Source: Mesorhizobium sp. DCY119 (GTDB lineage Bacteria; Pseudomonadota; Alphaproteobacteria; Rhizobiales; Rhizobiaceae). From it: a DNA stretch of 64,000 bases. The stretch is from positions 3,162,501 through 3,226,500 of the forward strand of contig NZ_CP031834.1 in NCBI RefSeq assembly GCF_003590645.1, written 5' to 3'. Under the pieces are notes generated by a model. That model searched no databases and was not told the DNA's origin. It saw nothing but the letters and a program-made list of their open reading frames with translations. Positions 15,577-23,492 of this stretch are shown piece by piece. Position 1 is the first letter of the stretch. Each line of letters begins with the position of its first letter. The position numbers and the translations under genes are program-made.

Positions 15577-16047
15577 CTATGCGGCTGCGAAGTCAGCGCG
15601 AGTGTCCATGTAGACTGACGGACTCGGCTCGCTTTTCATCATCGCCTTTCGCCAAGCCTCTTGCTCAGCGTTTATCAGAGCTAACTCCCAAACACAGGCG
15701 ATAACAGGCCTTTTGACTGTGTCGATGGGATCGGAGGCAGAATACAGCTTCCGATAGATATGCTGACAAAGCACCGAACCCTGTATCCACCAGTGAACCG
15801 AGATGGAAACACCAAGCTCGCCAGGATGAATGATCACAAAGCCCATGCCATTGTCGTCGCCCTCGTCCGCGACACGCGGCAGGACGTCCTGTCGCACGAA
15901 TGACTGCGCAAGGGTTACCATGGCTTGGTCGATCTTCTTGTTATCTGCGACAAGGCCATAGATCTTAAGCTTGAGATCGCCGATGTCCCACTGGCCCAAA
16001 TTTGAAACACCGCGAGGATGATAGATCTCGATTGTTTCAGAATTCAT
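15577..16047 (-). CDS. Conserved hypothetical protein
   Basis: A 156-aa soluble protein with no signal peptide or membrane segment. ATG 16047 is preferred over an in-frame GTG at 16056 because GGAG lies 7 nt before the ATG. It contains the mixed segment FVIIHPGELGVSISVHWW and a Trp/Cys-rich middle. I recognise no domain. It lies downstream of tig on the same strand, separated by a strong terminator, so it is probably transcribed on its own. Confidence 0.65.
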   Translation of the reverse strand: MNSETIEIYHPRGVSNLGQWDIGDLKLKIYGLVADNKKIDQAMVTLAQSFVRQDVLPRVADEGDDNGMGFVIIHPGELGVSISVHWWIQGSVLCQHIYRKLYSASDPIDTVKRPVIACVWELALINAEQEAWRKAMMKSEPSPSVYMDTRADFAAA

Positions 16048-16073
16048 TGGTTCCACTCCATTCAGCTCAAAGA

Positions 16074-16106
16074 AAAAAGGCCGCTTGTCTTACCAGCGGC
16101 CTTTTT
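16074..16106. terminator. Bidirectional intrinsic terminator downstream of tig
   Basis: Stem AAAAAGGCCGCT (16074-16085)/AGCGGCCTTTTT (16095-16106) with a 9-nt loop. The A/T runs on both sides let it work for tig on the minus strand and potentially in the other direction. Confidence 0.85.
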
Positions 16107-16129
16107 CATGACGTCCCGTAAGCGTCGCC

Positions 16130-17617
16130 TTATTCGGCGTCAGCTTCCTTGGCCTTCTTCTTGGGAGCGGCCTTTTTCTTCGGCTCTTCGGCAGCAGCCT
16201 CGTCGCCGGCCTTCTTGTCGTCAGCCTTCTTGGCGGACGCTTTCTTGGCCTTCTTTTCCGGCTTGGCTGCGCCTTCGTCCTCGTCGTCGGCCATCAGCTC
16301 TTCCTTGCTGACCTTCTGGTCAGTGACGGAGATCTGGGTCAGCAGATGGTCGATGACCTTCTCTTCGAACAGCGGCGCGCGCAGGGTCGTCAGCGCGTTG
16401 GCGTTGTTGCGATAGAAGTCGAAGACTTCCTGCTGCTGGTTGGCCGGATAGCGGCGCACGAACTCGAACAGCGCGCGCTGCAGTTCCTCGTCCGACACCT
16501 GCACGCCGGCCTTCTCGCCGATTTCAGCCAGAACGAGGCCGAGACGCACGCGGCGCTCTGCAAGACGCAGATACTCGGCGCGGGCTTCCTCTTCCGTCGT
16601 CTCTTCGTCGGCAAAGGTACGGCCGGCAGCGTCGAGATCGCGGTGGACCTGGTTCCAGATGTTTTCGAACTCGGCTTCGACGAGCTTGGACGGCGCTTCG
16701 AAGCTGTAGCTCTCATCGAGCTGGTCGAGCAGCTGGCGCTTGACCTTCTGGCGCGTCATCGTGCCGAATTGGCTTTCGATCTGGCCGCGGACGATCTCGC
16801 GCAGGCGCTCGAGCGACTCAAGGCCAAGGCTCTTGGCGGTCTCATCGTTGATCTCGAGATCGCCGGGCTTGCCGACTTCCTTGACGGTGACGTCGAAGGT
16901 GGCTTCCTTGCCGGCCAATTCAGGCGCGTTGTAGTTTTCCGGGAAGGTCACGGTCACGAGCTTCTCGTCACCGGCCTTGGCGCCGATCAGCTGATCCTCG
17001 AAGCCCGGAATGAATTCCTTGGAGCCGAGCACCAGCGGCTGGTCATTGCCGGTGCCGCCGTTGAACGGCGTGCCGTCGATCTTGCCGACATAGTCGATCG
17101 TGACGCGGTCGCCTTCTGCAGCCTTGCCGGTCTTGGGCTCATAGGTGCGGGAAGATTCGGCGATGCGCTTGACCTGATCGTCGATCTCGCCTTCCGGCAC
17201 GTCGAAGACCTGGCGGGTTACGGCGATCTTGGAGAAATCCTTGATCTCGATCGCCGGGATGATTTCGTAGGAAAGCTGGAACTCGAAGTCCGCGCCGCCG
17301 GCGAGGATTTTTTCGGCTTCCTTCTCATCCTCGGTCATGGTGACTTCGGGCTGCATGGCAGCCTTTTCGCCACGATCGGAGATGATGGTGCGCGTCGAGT
17401 TCGACAGGATCTCGTTGACGACCTCGGCCATGAACGACTTGCCATAGACCTTGCGCAGGTGCTGCATCGGCACTTTTCCGGGACGGAAGCCGTTGATACG
17501 CACCTTGTTCTTGGCGTCCGAAAGCCGCTCGACGAGCTTGGCTTCCATATCGCCGGCCGGCACGGTCACCTTGATTTCGCGCTTAAGACCGGAATTGAGT
17601 GTTTCGGTAACCTGCAT
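16130..17617 (-). CDS. tig: Trigger factor (ribosome-associated chaperone/prolyl isomerase)
   Basis: A 495-aa protein that binds the ribosome exit tunnel and folds nascent chains. The ribosome-docking signature GFRPGKVP is at about 43-50, and the FKBP-type PPIase domain ([19 protein letters not shown]) follows at about 160-245. The helical C-terminal domain comes next, with a lysine/alanine-rich tail of about 40 residues that lengthens it relative to the E. coli protein (432 aa), as is usual in rhizobia. Start ATG 17617 is preferred over ATG 17620 for ribosome-binding-site spacing (AAAGG). Upstream is a 347-bp gap shared with tRNA-Leu. Confidence 0.96.
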   Translation of the reverse strand: MQVTETLNSGLKREIKVTVPAGDMEAKLVERLSDAKNKVRINGFRPGKVPMQHLRKVYGKSFMAEVVNEILSNSTRTIISDRGEKAAMQPEVTMTEDEKEAEKILAGGADFEFQLSYEIIPAIEIKDFSKIAVTRQVFDVPEGEIDDQVKRIAESSRTYEPKTGKAAEGDRVTIDYVGKIDGTPFNGGTGNDQPLVLGSKEFIPGFEDQLIGAKAGDEKLVTVTFPENYNAPELAGKEATFDVTVKEVGKPGDLEINDETAKSLGLESLERLREIVRGQIESQFGTMTRQKVKRQLLDQLDESYSFEAPSKLVEAEFENIWNQVHRDLDAAGRTFADEETTEEEARAEYLRLAERRVRLGLVLAEIGEKAGVQVSDEELQRALFEFVRRYPANQQQEVFDFYRNNANALTTLRAPLFEEKVIDHLLTQISVTDQKVSKEELMADDEDEGAAKPEKKAKKASAKKADDKKAGDEAAAEEPKKKAAPKKKAKEADAE

Positions 17618-17964
17618 CATAAAACCTTTGTTTTCACGAAAGCGGCTGAACAAACGGCGTCCTGCCGCTCAGCCTGCCGGAATTCTCGTGCCGGGGGTAT
17701 TCTTTGGGCGGGTGAAGCAATTCAACCGAGGTGGCTCGCGCCGCCGGCGGAAAGTGCTGTCAGTCCATTCCAAGAATGTGGGTAAGTCTTTGTTTTTCCT
17801 GCTTCTTACCACATTCGTCCGAAGCGGACCTTTGTAACCCGTCACATTTGACACGCCTTTTGTCACACACGGACTTATTTTTCAACTCTCTTCGCACGTA
17901 AGCCGGTTCATCGTTCAATCGCGACATTGACAGAATGATGGCCACGTGAGATTGCGGGCGCAAT
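17618..17964. other. Intergenic region tig/tRNA-Leu
   Basis: It must contain the tig promoter (minus strand) and the tRNA-Leu promoter (plus strand). A near-perfect inverted repeat AATGTGGGTAAG (17775-17786)/CTTACCACATT (17805-17815) is visible. No protein-coding gene is supported. Confidence 0.5.
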
Positions 17965-18049
17965 GCGGATGTGGCGGAACTGGTAGACGCCCTGGATTTA
18001 GGTTCCAGTGCCGAGAGGCGTGTAGGTTCGACTCCTATCATCCGCACCA
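17965..18049 (+). tRNA. tRNA-Leu (anticodon TAG)
   Basis: An 85-nt class II tRNA with acceptor stem GCGGATG/CATCCGC and anticodon loop TTTAGGT (anticodon TAG, reads CUA/CUN). It has a long variable arm and GGTTCGACTCC in the T arm. The CCA (18047-18049) is encoded, after an A discriminator at 18046. Confidence 0.95.
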
Positions 18050-18068
18050 GTTTTCCAGCGGCCTTGCT

Positions 18069-18650
18069 TCAATAAAGCGGCTCCGCATACAACTTCGTCT
18101 CTCCGTCCATCAGCGCCTTGATCTGCGGCGTGCCGTTTTTGTCGACTGCGGCGAGTATGCCGAAGCTGCGCACGCGCATGTCGCGCTCGATCGCCAGCCC
18201 CTCGCCTTCCGGCAGATAAAACCGTTCGATGCCGTAATCGACGCGAAGCGTGGCGTTCTCGTCCATGGTCCAGCTGGATGAAACCTCGCCACGCAGTTCC
18301 ACTTCGCCGTCCGCTGGCGGCGTAGCCGGTGCCTTGCCGAGCGACGCCGAAGTCGCGTTCCAGAAACCGTCGGCGTCCTTTTTGACGCGCACGAAGATCG
18401 GCCCCGCCGCTGTCCACGACTGGCCGGCCGGGGCGTTGGCGACCAACTTCGCCGGAATGTTCGAAATATCGTAGCCGAGCCGGACATAGTCGCCGCGCAG
18501 CAGGTCGCGCGGATCGACGGGCTCGACCTTGAGCAACACTTCCTGCCCGTTGCGCAGGATCGCCGCGCGCGACGCGATGATCCATGACAGGAAACCGATC
18601 TGCACCAGCGCCAGCGCGAGCGCGGATATAAGAAGCCTGTTCTTGGGCAT
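18069..18650 (-). CDS. GDYXXLXY domain-containing membrane-anchored protein
   Basis: A 193-aa protein with an N-terminal membrane anchor (about 6-28) and the family's name motif as RGDYVRLGYD (about 52-61) in an extracytoplasmic beta-rich domain. The family is uncharacterised and is usually encoded beside a DUF2157 membrane protein, as here. The upstream DUF2157 gene shares base 18650 with it, so the pair is translationally coupled. Confidence 0.85.
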   Translation of the reverse strand: MPKNRLLISALALALVQIGFLSWIIASRAAILRNGQEVLLKVEPVDPRDLLRGDYVRLGYDISNIPAKLVANAPAGQSWTAAGPIFVRVKKDADGFWNATSASLGKAPATPPADGEVELRGEVSSSWTMDENATLRVDYGIERFYLPEGEGLAIERDMRVRSFGILAAVDKNGTPQIKALMDGETKLYAEPLY

Positions 18651-19765
18651 TACGCGGCTCCCTTCTGCTCAAGCAGCTTGCTCTTGACGCGCTTCTCGAC
18701 CCTGATGATGAAGAGCGCGATGATGCCGAGCACGATGCCGGAGGCCAGGAACAGCCCGGCCGTGTCGAGCATCGTGCCCAACATGACGACATAGACGTAG
18801 CAGAGCTCCAAACCGAAGCCGGCATAGGCGACCCAGCGGAGCATGCGGCTTTCGCGTCCGGCCAGCAGCAGGGCTGCCGCAATGCCGGCGAAGGTCACGA
18901 GTGCTCCGATAGCCAGGCCCGGCGTCTTGTCGACCATTTCGGCCTGTACCAGCGCCAATCCAGTGAGGAAACCTATCAGGCAGTGCACCGGCAGCCTTCG
19001 CCCAAGCTGCGCGATCTTCTCGACGGGATCACGCAGATAGACCGCTGCCGCAAACAGTGCCGCCGAGACGATCGCCATGGCAGTTCCGATGCCGGCGACG
19101 TCGTCGTAATGCACCGCCAGCATGCCCCCATATAATATGAGTGACAACAAGATCAGGTGGCGCGTGGTGCGGCTTTGCGTCCAATAGGACACCAGCCAGA
19201 GTACCACCGCGATGGCCAGGTAGAAAAACGGAAACCGGCCCCCGTCCCAATATTCGACCTGGCTCAGCACCATCCATGCGATTGCGATGCCGGCGGCAGC
19301 GATGGTGAGCGGACCGGAACGCAGGGCGGCAGCCGCCAACGCGGTCCCGAGACACCAGGTCATCACGGCGGAGGCCTCGTCGCCGCTGAGATGATACATC
19401 TGCCCGATCAGCGCGATCGAGCCGCCGAAGGCCGCTGCCGCGATCAGCCACAGCGCTTCGGCAATGGCGTCGCTGCCGCGCAGCTTGAGCGCCGCACCGC
19501 CGATATAACCGCCCAGGATGATCGCAAACAGGCAGGCGACGCGGACCAGGCGTGGTATCGCCTCCCAGTTCGAAGCAACCAGGAGCAGGATCGCCGCACC
19601 CAGCAACAGGGCTGCCATAACCGTGAGAATGAAGCCGAAACTGAACAGGTTGCTTTCGTTCGCCTCGACATCGCGCGATAACGCCTCGGCCGTCTGGGCG
19701 TCGATCAGGTCGCTCTGCAGCCAACGGCCGATGTCCCGCTTCACCCGTGACGAATAACCAGCCAA
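18650..19765 (-). CDS. DUF2157 domain integral membrane protein
   Basis: A cytoplasmic N-terminal DUF2157 segment (about 5-45: RVKRDIGRWLQSDLIDAQTAE) is followed by about ten hydrophobic helices and a short basic tail. I place the start at TTG 19765 because GGGAGAG lies 6 nt upstream and homologues begin MAGY. A longer in-frame TTG at 19810 is possible. Function unknown. It is partnered with the GDYXXLXY protein encoded immediately downstream. Confidence 0.8.
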   Translation of the reverse strand: MAGYSSRVKRDIGRWLQSDLIDAQTAEALSRDVEANESNLFSFGFILTVMAALLLGAAILLLVASNWEAIPRLVRVACLFAIILGGYIGGAALKLRGSDAIAEALWLIAAAAFGGSIALIGQMYHLSGDEASAVMTWCLGTALAAAALRSGPLTIAAAGIAIAWMVLSQVEYWDGGRFPFFYLAIAVVLWLVSYWTQSRTTRHLILLSLILYGGMLAVHYDDVAGIGTAMAIVSAALFAAAVYLRDPVEKIAQLGRRLPVHCLIGFLTGLALVQAEMVDKTPGLAIGALVTFAGIAAALLLAGRESRMLRWVAYAGFGLELCYVYVVMLGTMLDTAGLFLASGIVLGIIALFIIRVEKRVKSKLLEQKGAA

Positions 19766-19880
19766 CGCAACTCTCCCGATAAAGCCTGCGACGAAAAGAC
19801 CGCCGAACAAGCCGTTGTTGTCATGGCTTTTTTAAGATTTGGCCACATTTGCGCCGCAGCCACTAAAATCGATTAATGTT

Positions 19881-19901
19881 GCAATGCACAAAACGCATTG
19901 C
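19881..19901. promoter_or_regulatory. Dyad upstream of the DUF1127 genes
   Basis: Inverted repeat GCAATGC (19881-19887)/GCATTGC (19895-19901) with 7-bp spacing, about 100 bp before the first DUF1127 gene. A possible operator. No clear -35/-10 pair can be assigned. Confidence 0.35.
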
Positions 19902-20002
19902 TGCCATGCGCCGATAGCACTTTTAAAATGTAACAGCCGGACATATTTAGGCTTCGTAAACAGCGATAAAGAAAACGAACCAAAGACGAAACGAGCACTA
20001 CG

Positions 20003-20143
20003 ATGAACCTGATCCGCAACTACCGCAACTGGCGCCGCTACCGGGACACCGTCTCCGAGCTGAGCCGCCTTTCGAACCGCGAACTGACTGACCTCGGCAT
20101 CAGCCGCAGCGACATTCCTTTCGTTGCCCGCAAGGCCGCCTAA
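20003..20143 (+). CDS. DUF1127 small protein (first copy)
   Basis: A 46-aa basic protein (MNLIRNYRNWRRYRDTVSEL, then SRLSNRELTDLGISRSDI). DUF1127 is an arginine-rich YjiS-like domain. In Rhodobacter a DUF1127 protein (CcaF1) is cotranscribed with CCUCCUCCC-motif sRNAs, has been linked to RNA binding, and is stress-induced. It is nearly identical to the second copy 63 bp downstream, which points to a recent tandem duplication. Functional transfer from Rhodobacter is inference. Confidence 0.9.
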   Translation: MNLIRNYRNWRRYRDTVSELSRLSNRELTDLGISRSDIPFVARKAA

Positions 20144-20206
20144 CTGATTTCGAGGCCGATTGTGGCCTCGGCACTACCAAGACGTAAAGAAAGCAAGAAA
20201 AAAGAA

Positions 20207-20347
20207 ATGAACATCCTTCGCAACTACCGCAACTGGCGCCGCTACCGGGAAACCGTTTCCGAGCTGAGCCGCCTTTCGAACCGTGAGCTCTCGGACCTCG
20301 GCATCAACCGCGCCGAAATCCAGTCGGTCGCTCGCCGCTCGATCTAA
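20207..20347 (+). CDS. DUF1127 small protein (second copy)
   Basis: A 46-aa paralogue of the preceding gene, differing at only a few positions and in its last ten residues (AEIQSVARRSI). ATG 20207 is chosen because alignment to copy one begins there; the preceding AAGAAAAAAGAA is a weak ribosome-binding site. It directly precedes the nine-hairpin CCTCCTCCC array (first hairpin at 20361), so mRNA and sRNAs are probably one transcript. Confidence 0.9.
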   Translation: MNILRNYRNWRRYRETVSELSRLSNRELSDLGINRAEIQSVARRSI

Positions 20348-20357
20348 TCTAAGGAAT

Positions 20358-20795
20358 TTCGTCGGCACCTACCTCCTCCCAGGTCCCGACGGATGCAGTC
20401 AGCTTTCACCTCCTCCCGATCGCTGACTGGCCAAAACGACACCCGCCGCACCTCCTCCCGCGGCGGGTGTTGTCTCCCAAAGGGCCTTCGCACCCTATAA
20501 ACGGCGAAAAGAATTTCGTCGGCGCCTACCTCCTCCCAGGTTCCGATGAATACGGTCAGCCTTCACCTCCTCCCGATCGCTGACCGATCAAAACGACACC
20601 CGCCGCACCTCCTCCCGCGGCGGGTGTTGTCTCCCAAAGGGCCTTCGCACCCTCTAAACGGCGAAAAGAATTTCGTCGGCGCCTACCTCCTCCCAGGTTC
20701 CGATGAATACGGTCAGCATCTCCTCCTCCCGATCGCTGGCCGATCAAAACGACGCCCGCCGCACCTCCTCCCGCGGCGGGCGTTGTTGTTTTGAC
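20358..20795 (+). ncRNA. Cuckoo/CcsR-type sRNA array: nine hairpins with CCTCCTCCC loops
   Basis: Three tandem units of about 155 bp each contain three hairpins. Every loop carries CCTCCTCCC: at 20372-20380, 20409-20417, 20451-20459, 20529-20537, 20566-20574, 20608-20616, 20686-20694, 20722-20730 and 20764-20772. Stem types repeat in order: GTCGG/CCGAC(T), then GGTCAGC/GCTGACC, then the strong ACACCCGCCGC/GCGGCGGGTGT. The last stem (20752-20783) is followed by TGTTGTTTTG and probably terminates the transcript. The loop mimics the CACCUCCU 3' end of 16S rRNA. This matches the alphaproteobacterial cuckoo RNA family, known as CcsR1-4 downstream of a DUF1127 gene in Rhodobacter. They are processed from the DUF1127 transcript and regulate mRNAs by base-pairing. 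Confidence 0.88.
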
Positions 20796-20860
20796 GGTAT
20801 GCCGCGACCCATGTTTCGGCAGAGATTGATTTCCCCCGGCCATCGGCCTATTCCCCCAGC

Positions 20861-22270
20861 ATGACAACAAAACAGCTCCATATCATCGGCGGCGGTCTCG
20901 CCGGTTCCGAAGCCGCCTGGCAGGCAGCACAGGCTGGCGTGCCTGTCGCGCTCCACGAAATGCGCCCCGTGCGCGGCACCGACGCGCACAAGACCGACAG
21001 TCTTGCCGAGCTCGTCTGCTCCAATTCCTTCCGCTCCGACGACGCGCAGGCCAATGCGGTCGGGCTGCTGCATGCCGAAATGCGGCTTGCCGGCTCGCTG
21101 ATCATGAATTCTGCCGACCTGAACCAGGTGCCGGCCGGCGGGGCGCTGGCCGTCGACCGCGACGGATTCGCGGCAGCCGTAACGGCGAAGCTCGAAGCCC
21201 ATCCGCTGATCACCATCGTCCGCGAAGAAGTCACCGGCCTGCCGCCCGAGGAATGGCAGCAGGCGATCATCGCCACCGGACCGCTGACGGCACCGTCGCT
21301 GGCCGAGGCGATTGCCGAAAAGACAGGCGCCGACGCGCTCGCCTTCTTCGACGCCATCGCCCCGATCGTGCATTTCGACACGATCGACATGAACACATGC
21401 TGGTTCCAGTCGCGCTATGACAAGGTCGGCCCCGGCGGCACCGGCAAGGACTACATCAACTGCCCGATGGACAAGGCGCAATACGAAGCCTTCATCCAGG
21501 CGCTGATCGATGGCGGCAAGACCGAGTTCAAGCAGTGGGAAGGCACGCCCTATTTCGACGGCTGCCTGCCGATCGAGGTGATGGCCGAGCGCGGCCCCGA
21601 GACCGCGCGCCACGGCCCGATGAAGCCGATGGGCCTCACCAATGCGCACAATCCGGACGTCAAGGCCTATGCCGTCGTGCAGCTGCGGCAGGACAATGCG
21701 CTGGGCACGCTCTACAACATGGTCGGCTTCCAGACCAAGCTGAAGCATGCCGAGCAGGTGCGCATCTTCCGCATGATCCCAGGACTGGAAAATGCCGATT
21801 TCGCCCGGCTCGGCGGCCTGCACCGCAACACCTACATCAATTCACCGACGCTGCTCGATGAAACGCTCCAGCTCAAGGGCCGCACCGGCCTGCGCTTTGC
21901 CGGACAGATCACCGGCTGCGAAGGCTATGTCGAATCCGCCGCCATCGGCCTGCTCGCCGGCCGTTTCGCCGCCGCCGAGCTTCTCGGCCAGCAGGTGTCA
22001 CCACCGCCGGTCACCACCGCATTCGGCGCTCTGCTCAACCACATCACCGGCGGCCACATCGTCTCCGACGACGAGCCGGGAAAGCGCTCGTTCCAGCCGA
22101 TGAACGTCAATTTCGGCCTGTTTCCGGCAGTCGAAGCGCCGAAATCCGAAGGCAAGCGCCTGCGCGGCAAGGACAAGATCGTCGCCAAACGCCACGCCAT
22201 CACCTCGCGCGCGCTGGCCGATTGCCGCGATTGGCTCGGCATTGCGCCGGAAGCGCAAGCCGCCGAGTAA
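20861..22270 (+). CDS. trmFO: Folate/FAD-dependent tRNA (m5U54) methyltransferase TrmFO
   Basis: A 469-aa flavoprotein that forms m5U54 in the tRNA T-loop using methylenetetrahydrofolate. The N-terminal FAD-binding motif is [16 protein letters not shown] (about 8-23). Family blocks include [29 protein letters not shown], the Cys-containing [15 protein letters not shown] and [19 protein letters not shown] 20861 follows the cuckoo array terminator by about 65 bp. Monocistronic. Confidence 0.96.
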   Translation: MTTKQLHIIGGGLAGSEAAWQAAQAGVPVALHEMRPVRGTDAHKTDSLAELVCSNSFRSDDAQANAVGLLHAEMRLAGSLIMNSADLNQVPAGGALAVDRDGFAAAVTAKLEAHPLITIVREEVTGLPPEEWQQAIIATGPLTAPSLAEAIAEKTGADALAFFDAIAPIVHFDTIDMNTCWFQSRYDKVGPGGTGKDYINCPMDKAQYEAFIQALIDGGKTEFKQWEGTPYFDGCLPIEVMAERGPETARHGPMKPMGLTNAHNPDVKAYAVVQLRQDNALGTLYNMVGFQTKLKHAEQVRIFRMIPGLENADFARLGGLHRNTYINSPTLLDETLQLKGRTGLRFAGQITGCEGYVESAAIGLLAGRFAAAELLGQQVSPPPVTTAFGALLNHITGGHIVSDDEPGKRSFQPMNVNFGLFPAVEAPKSEGKRLRGKDKIVAKRHAITSRALADCRDWLGIAPEAQAAE

Positions 22271-22910
22271 GCGGCCATGTACCGGGCAGCTGATCGGCGA
22301 TTGCGGCCCGACCTGGCAGGATATTGGCGGCCCGGTCCTGACGGTGACACCCCTGCGCCGCCGAAGCTCCTTTCCATTCAGGCATGGGTCCCGGGTCCCG
22401 CATTCGCTCCGCTCATGCTGCGCCCGGGATGACGAAGGGAGGGACCGTCAACCCTGGCGATGGGCGGCGCCAACCATGAAGTTTCGTCATCCCGGAAACC
22501 GGAGCGAAGCGAAGGTTATCCGGGACCCATTCCGAGCATCGGCAAGCACGGCCCCGTCCTAATGTTGACGCGCGTTCTGCACCGCCGAAGCTCGTCTCCG
22601 TTCCGGCATGGATTCCCGACACTCTCCGCTCGTTCCTCGCTCACGAGGTCGAGAATGACGAATTGCATTTAGGCTTGCCGCTAATCTCAAGCGTTGGCCG
22701 CTTGGCGCTGGCGGTTTGGCGCTGGCGGTTTGACGTTGGCGGTTTGGCGTTGGCGTTTGGCGTTGACGGTTTGCGAAAGCAGCAAATAACAAGCTCGTCA
22801 TCCCGGGCGCAGCATGAGCGAAGCGAATGCGAAGAACCCGGGGATCCATGCCGGAACACCTATGACGGCTGTCGCGGTGCAGAACTGCCGAAACTGAAAC
22901 CAGCGGAAAC
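22271..22910. repeat. Repeat-rich intergenic region after trmFO
   Basis: No gene is supported. At least four related REP-like segments occur in both orientations, each built around CGTCATCCCGG or its complement with a GGATCCATGCC-like end: about 22370-22436, 22483-22541, 22579-22664 and 22793-22855. A 14-bp minisatellite sits between the last two. An open frame across 22663-23097 is a by-product of repeats and has no protein-like features. Confidence 0.7.
22702..22770. repeat. 14-bp minisatellite, five units
   Basis: Five head-to-tail copies of about TTGGCGCTGGCGGT: 22702-22715, 22716-22729, 22730-22743, 22744-22756 (one base short) and 22757-22770. The first two are identical and the others drift at two or three positions. 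Confidence 0.85.
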
Positions 22911-22946
22911 TGTGGGAAAGATTTCCACCCAGTTTCCACTCAACCC

Positions 22947-23323
22947 ATTGTTTCCATTCACTCCGAACATTTTTTCGCGCCCAATCTATCCCCCTCTTTC
23001 CAGCCTCCTCCATACTTGCCCTCGCAAATCCGCTTCCAAACGGGATCCCTGGTGCGCACCGGGTATCAGGGGGAAGCGTCGGCGTCCGGGCTGGTGACAC
23101 AACGGTAGTGTTGCTGGGTGATGAGCCCCTAAGCCCGGGTCCTTAGCTACGGCTGGCCACGCGAATGTGGAGGCGACTGAGCGGGACAAGAGCGCTGGCG
23201 GGGCGCAATGGCTGCGCCACGAATTTACACTTAGGAAGGCAAGGCCTTTGCGCCCCGCATTCCCACCCTCGTAGAGGGAGTTCTTTGACAATGGCCAGAT
23301 GCGAAAGCAGGCGTGGCGATGAA
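22947..23323 (+). ncRNA. Candidate structured RNA, copy 1 of a two-copy element
   Basis: It is paralogous to 59917-60331 (opposite strand). Shared parts, in order: a promoter-like block (22947-22993; CCGAAC, 17 bp, CTATCC), a variable GC-rich hairpin region, the 9-bp long-range pair GCGGGGCGC (23198-23206)/GCGCCCCGC (23250-23258) enclosing GCGCCACG and TTAGGAAGGCA, and the tail TTCTTTGACAATGGCCAGA (23281-23299). The tail resembles a boxA-type sequence. No shared reading frame exists. I do not recognise a known RNA family: no RNase P, SRP or tmRNA signatures. The expected transcript is about 260-300 nt. Confidence 0.55.
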
Positions 23324-23325
23324 TA

Positions 23326-23486
23326 GGTGCGTCCTTCGAGGCTCGCTACGCTCGCACCTCAGGATGAGGGAGGGTGTGCCGGCAACCCTCCATTCTGAAA
23401 TGCGCTTACACCTCAGGGCCAGGATCTAACAGCATCAACCTCCCTCATCCTGAGGTGCGAGCGCAGCGAGCCTCGAAGGATGCACC
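23326..23486. repeat. Long palindromic repeat pair
   Basis: Near-perfect inverted repeat of about 46 bp arms (23326-23371 and 23441-23486). Each contains CCTTCGAGGCTCGCT and CGCACCTCAGGATGAGGGA or the complement, separated by about 70 bp. The sequence type is a dispersed palindromic element seen throughout Rhizobiales genomes. It lies at the 3' end of the SGNH hydrolase gene. Confidence 0.85.
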
Positions 23487-23492
23487 CCAAGT

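Noticed and set aside
20358-20795. CRISPR array
   Set aside because: Repeat units are about 155 bp, contain three different hairpins each and have no unique spacers; no cas genes are near. The cuckoo-type RNA array explains it.
22663-23097. 144-codon plus-strand open frame after trmFO
   Set aside because: Composed of the 14-bp minisatellite, a REP-like repeat and the 5' part of the putative RNA element; no ribosome-binding site or protein-like segment.
22913-23323. RNase P RNA, SRP RNA, tmRNA, cobalamin riboswitch or hammerhead ribozyme
   Set aside because: The diagnostic conserved strings of each are absent (for example no AAAGTCCGGGC, no T-arm-like TTCGAATC, no B12 box, no CUGAUGA...GAAA). 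The element is left as unassigned.
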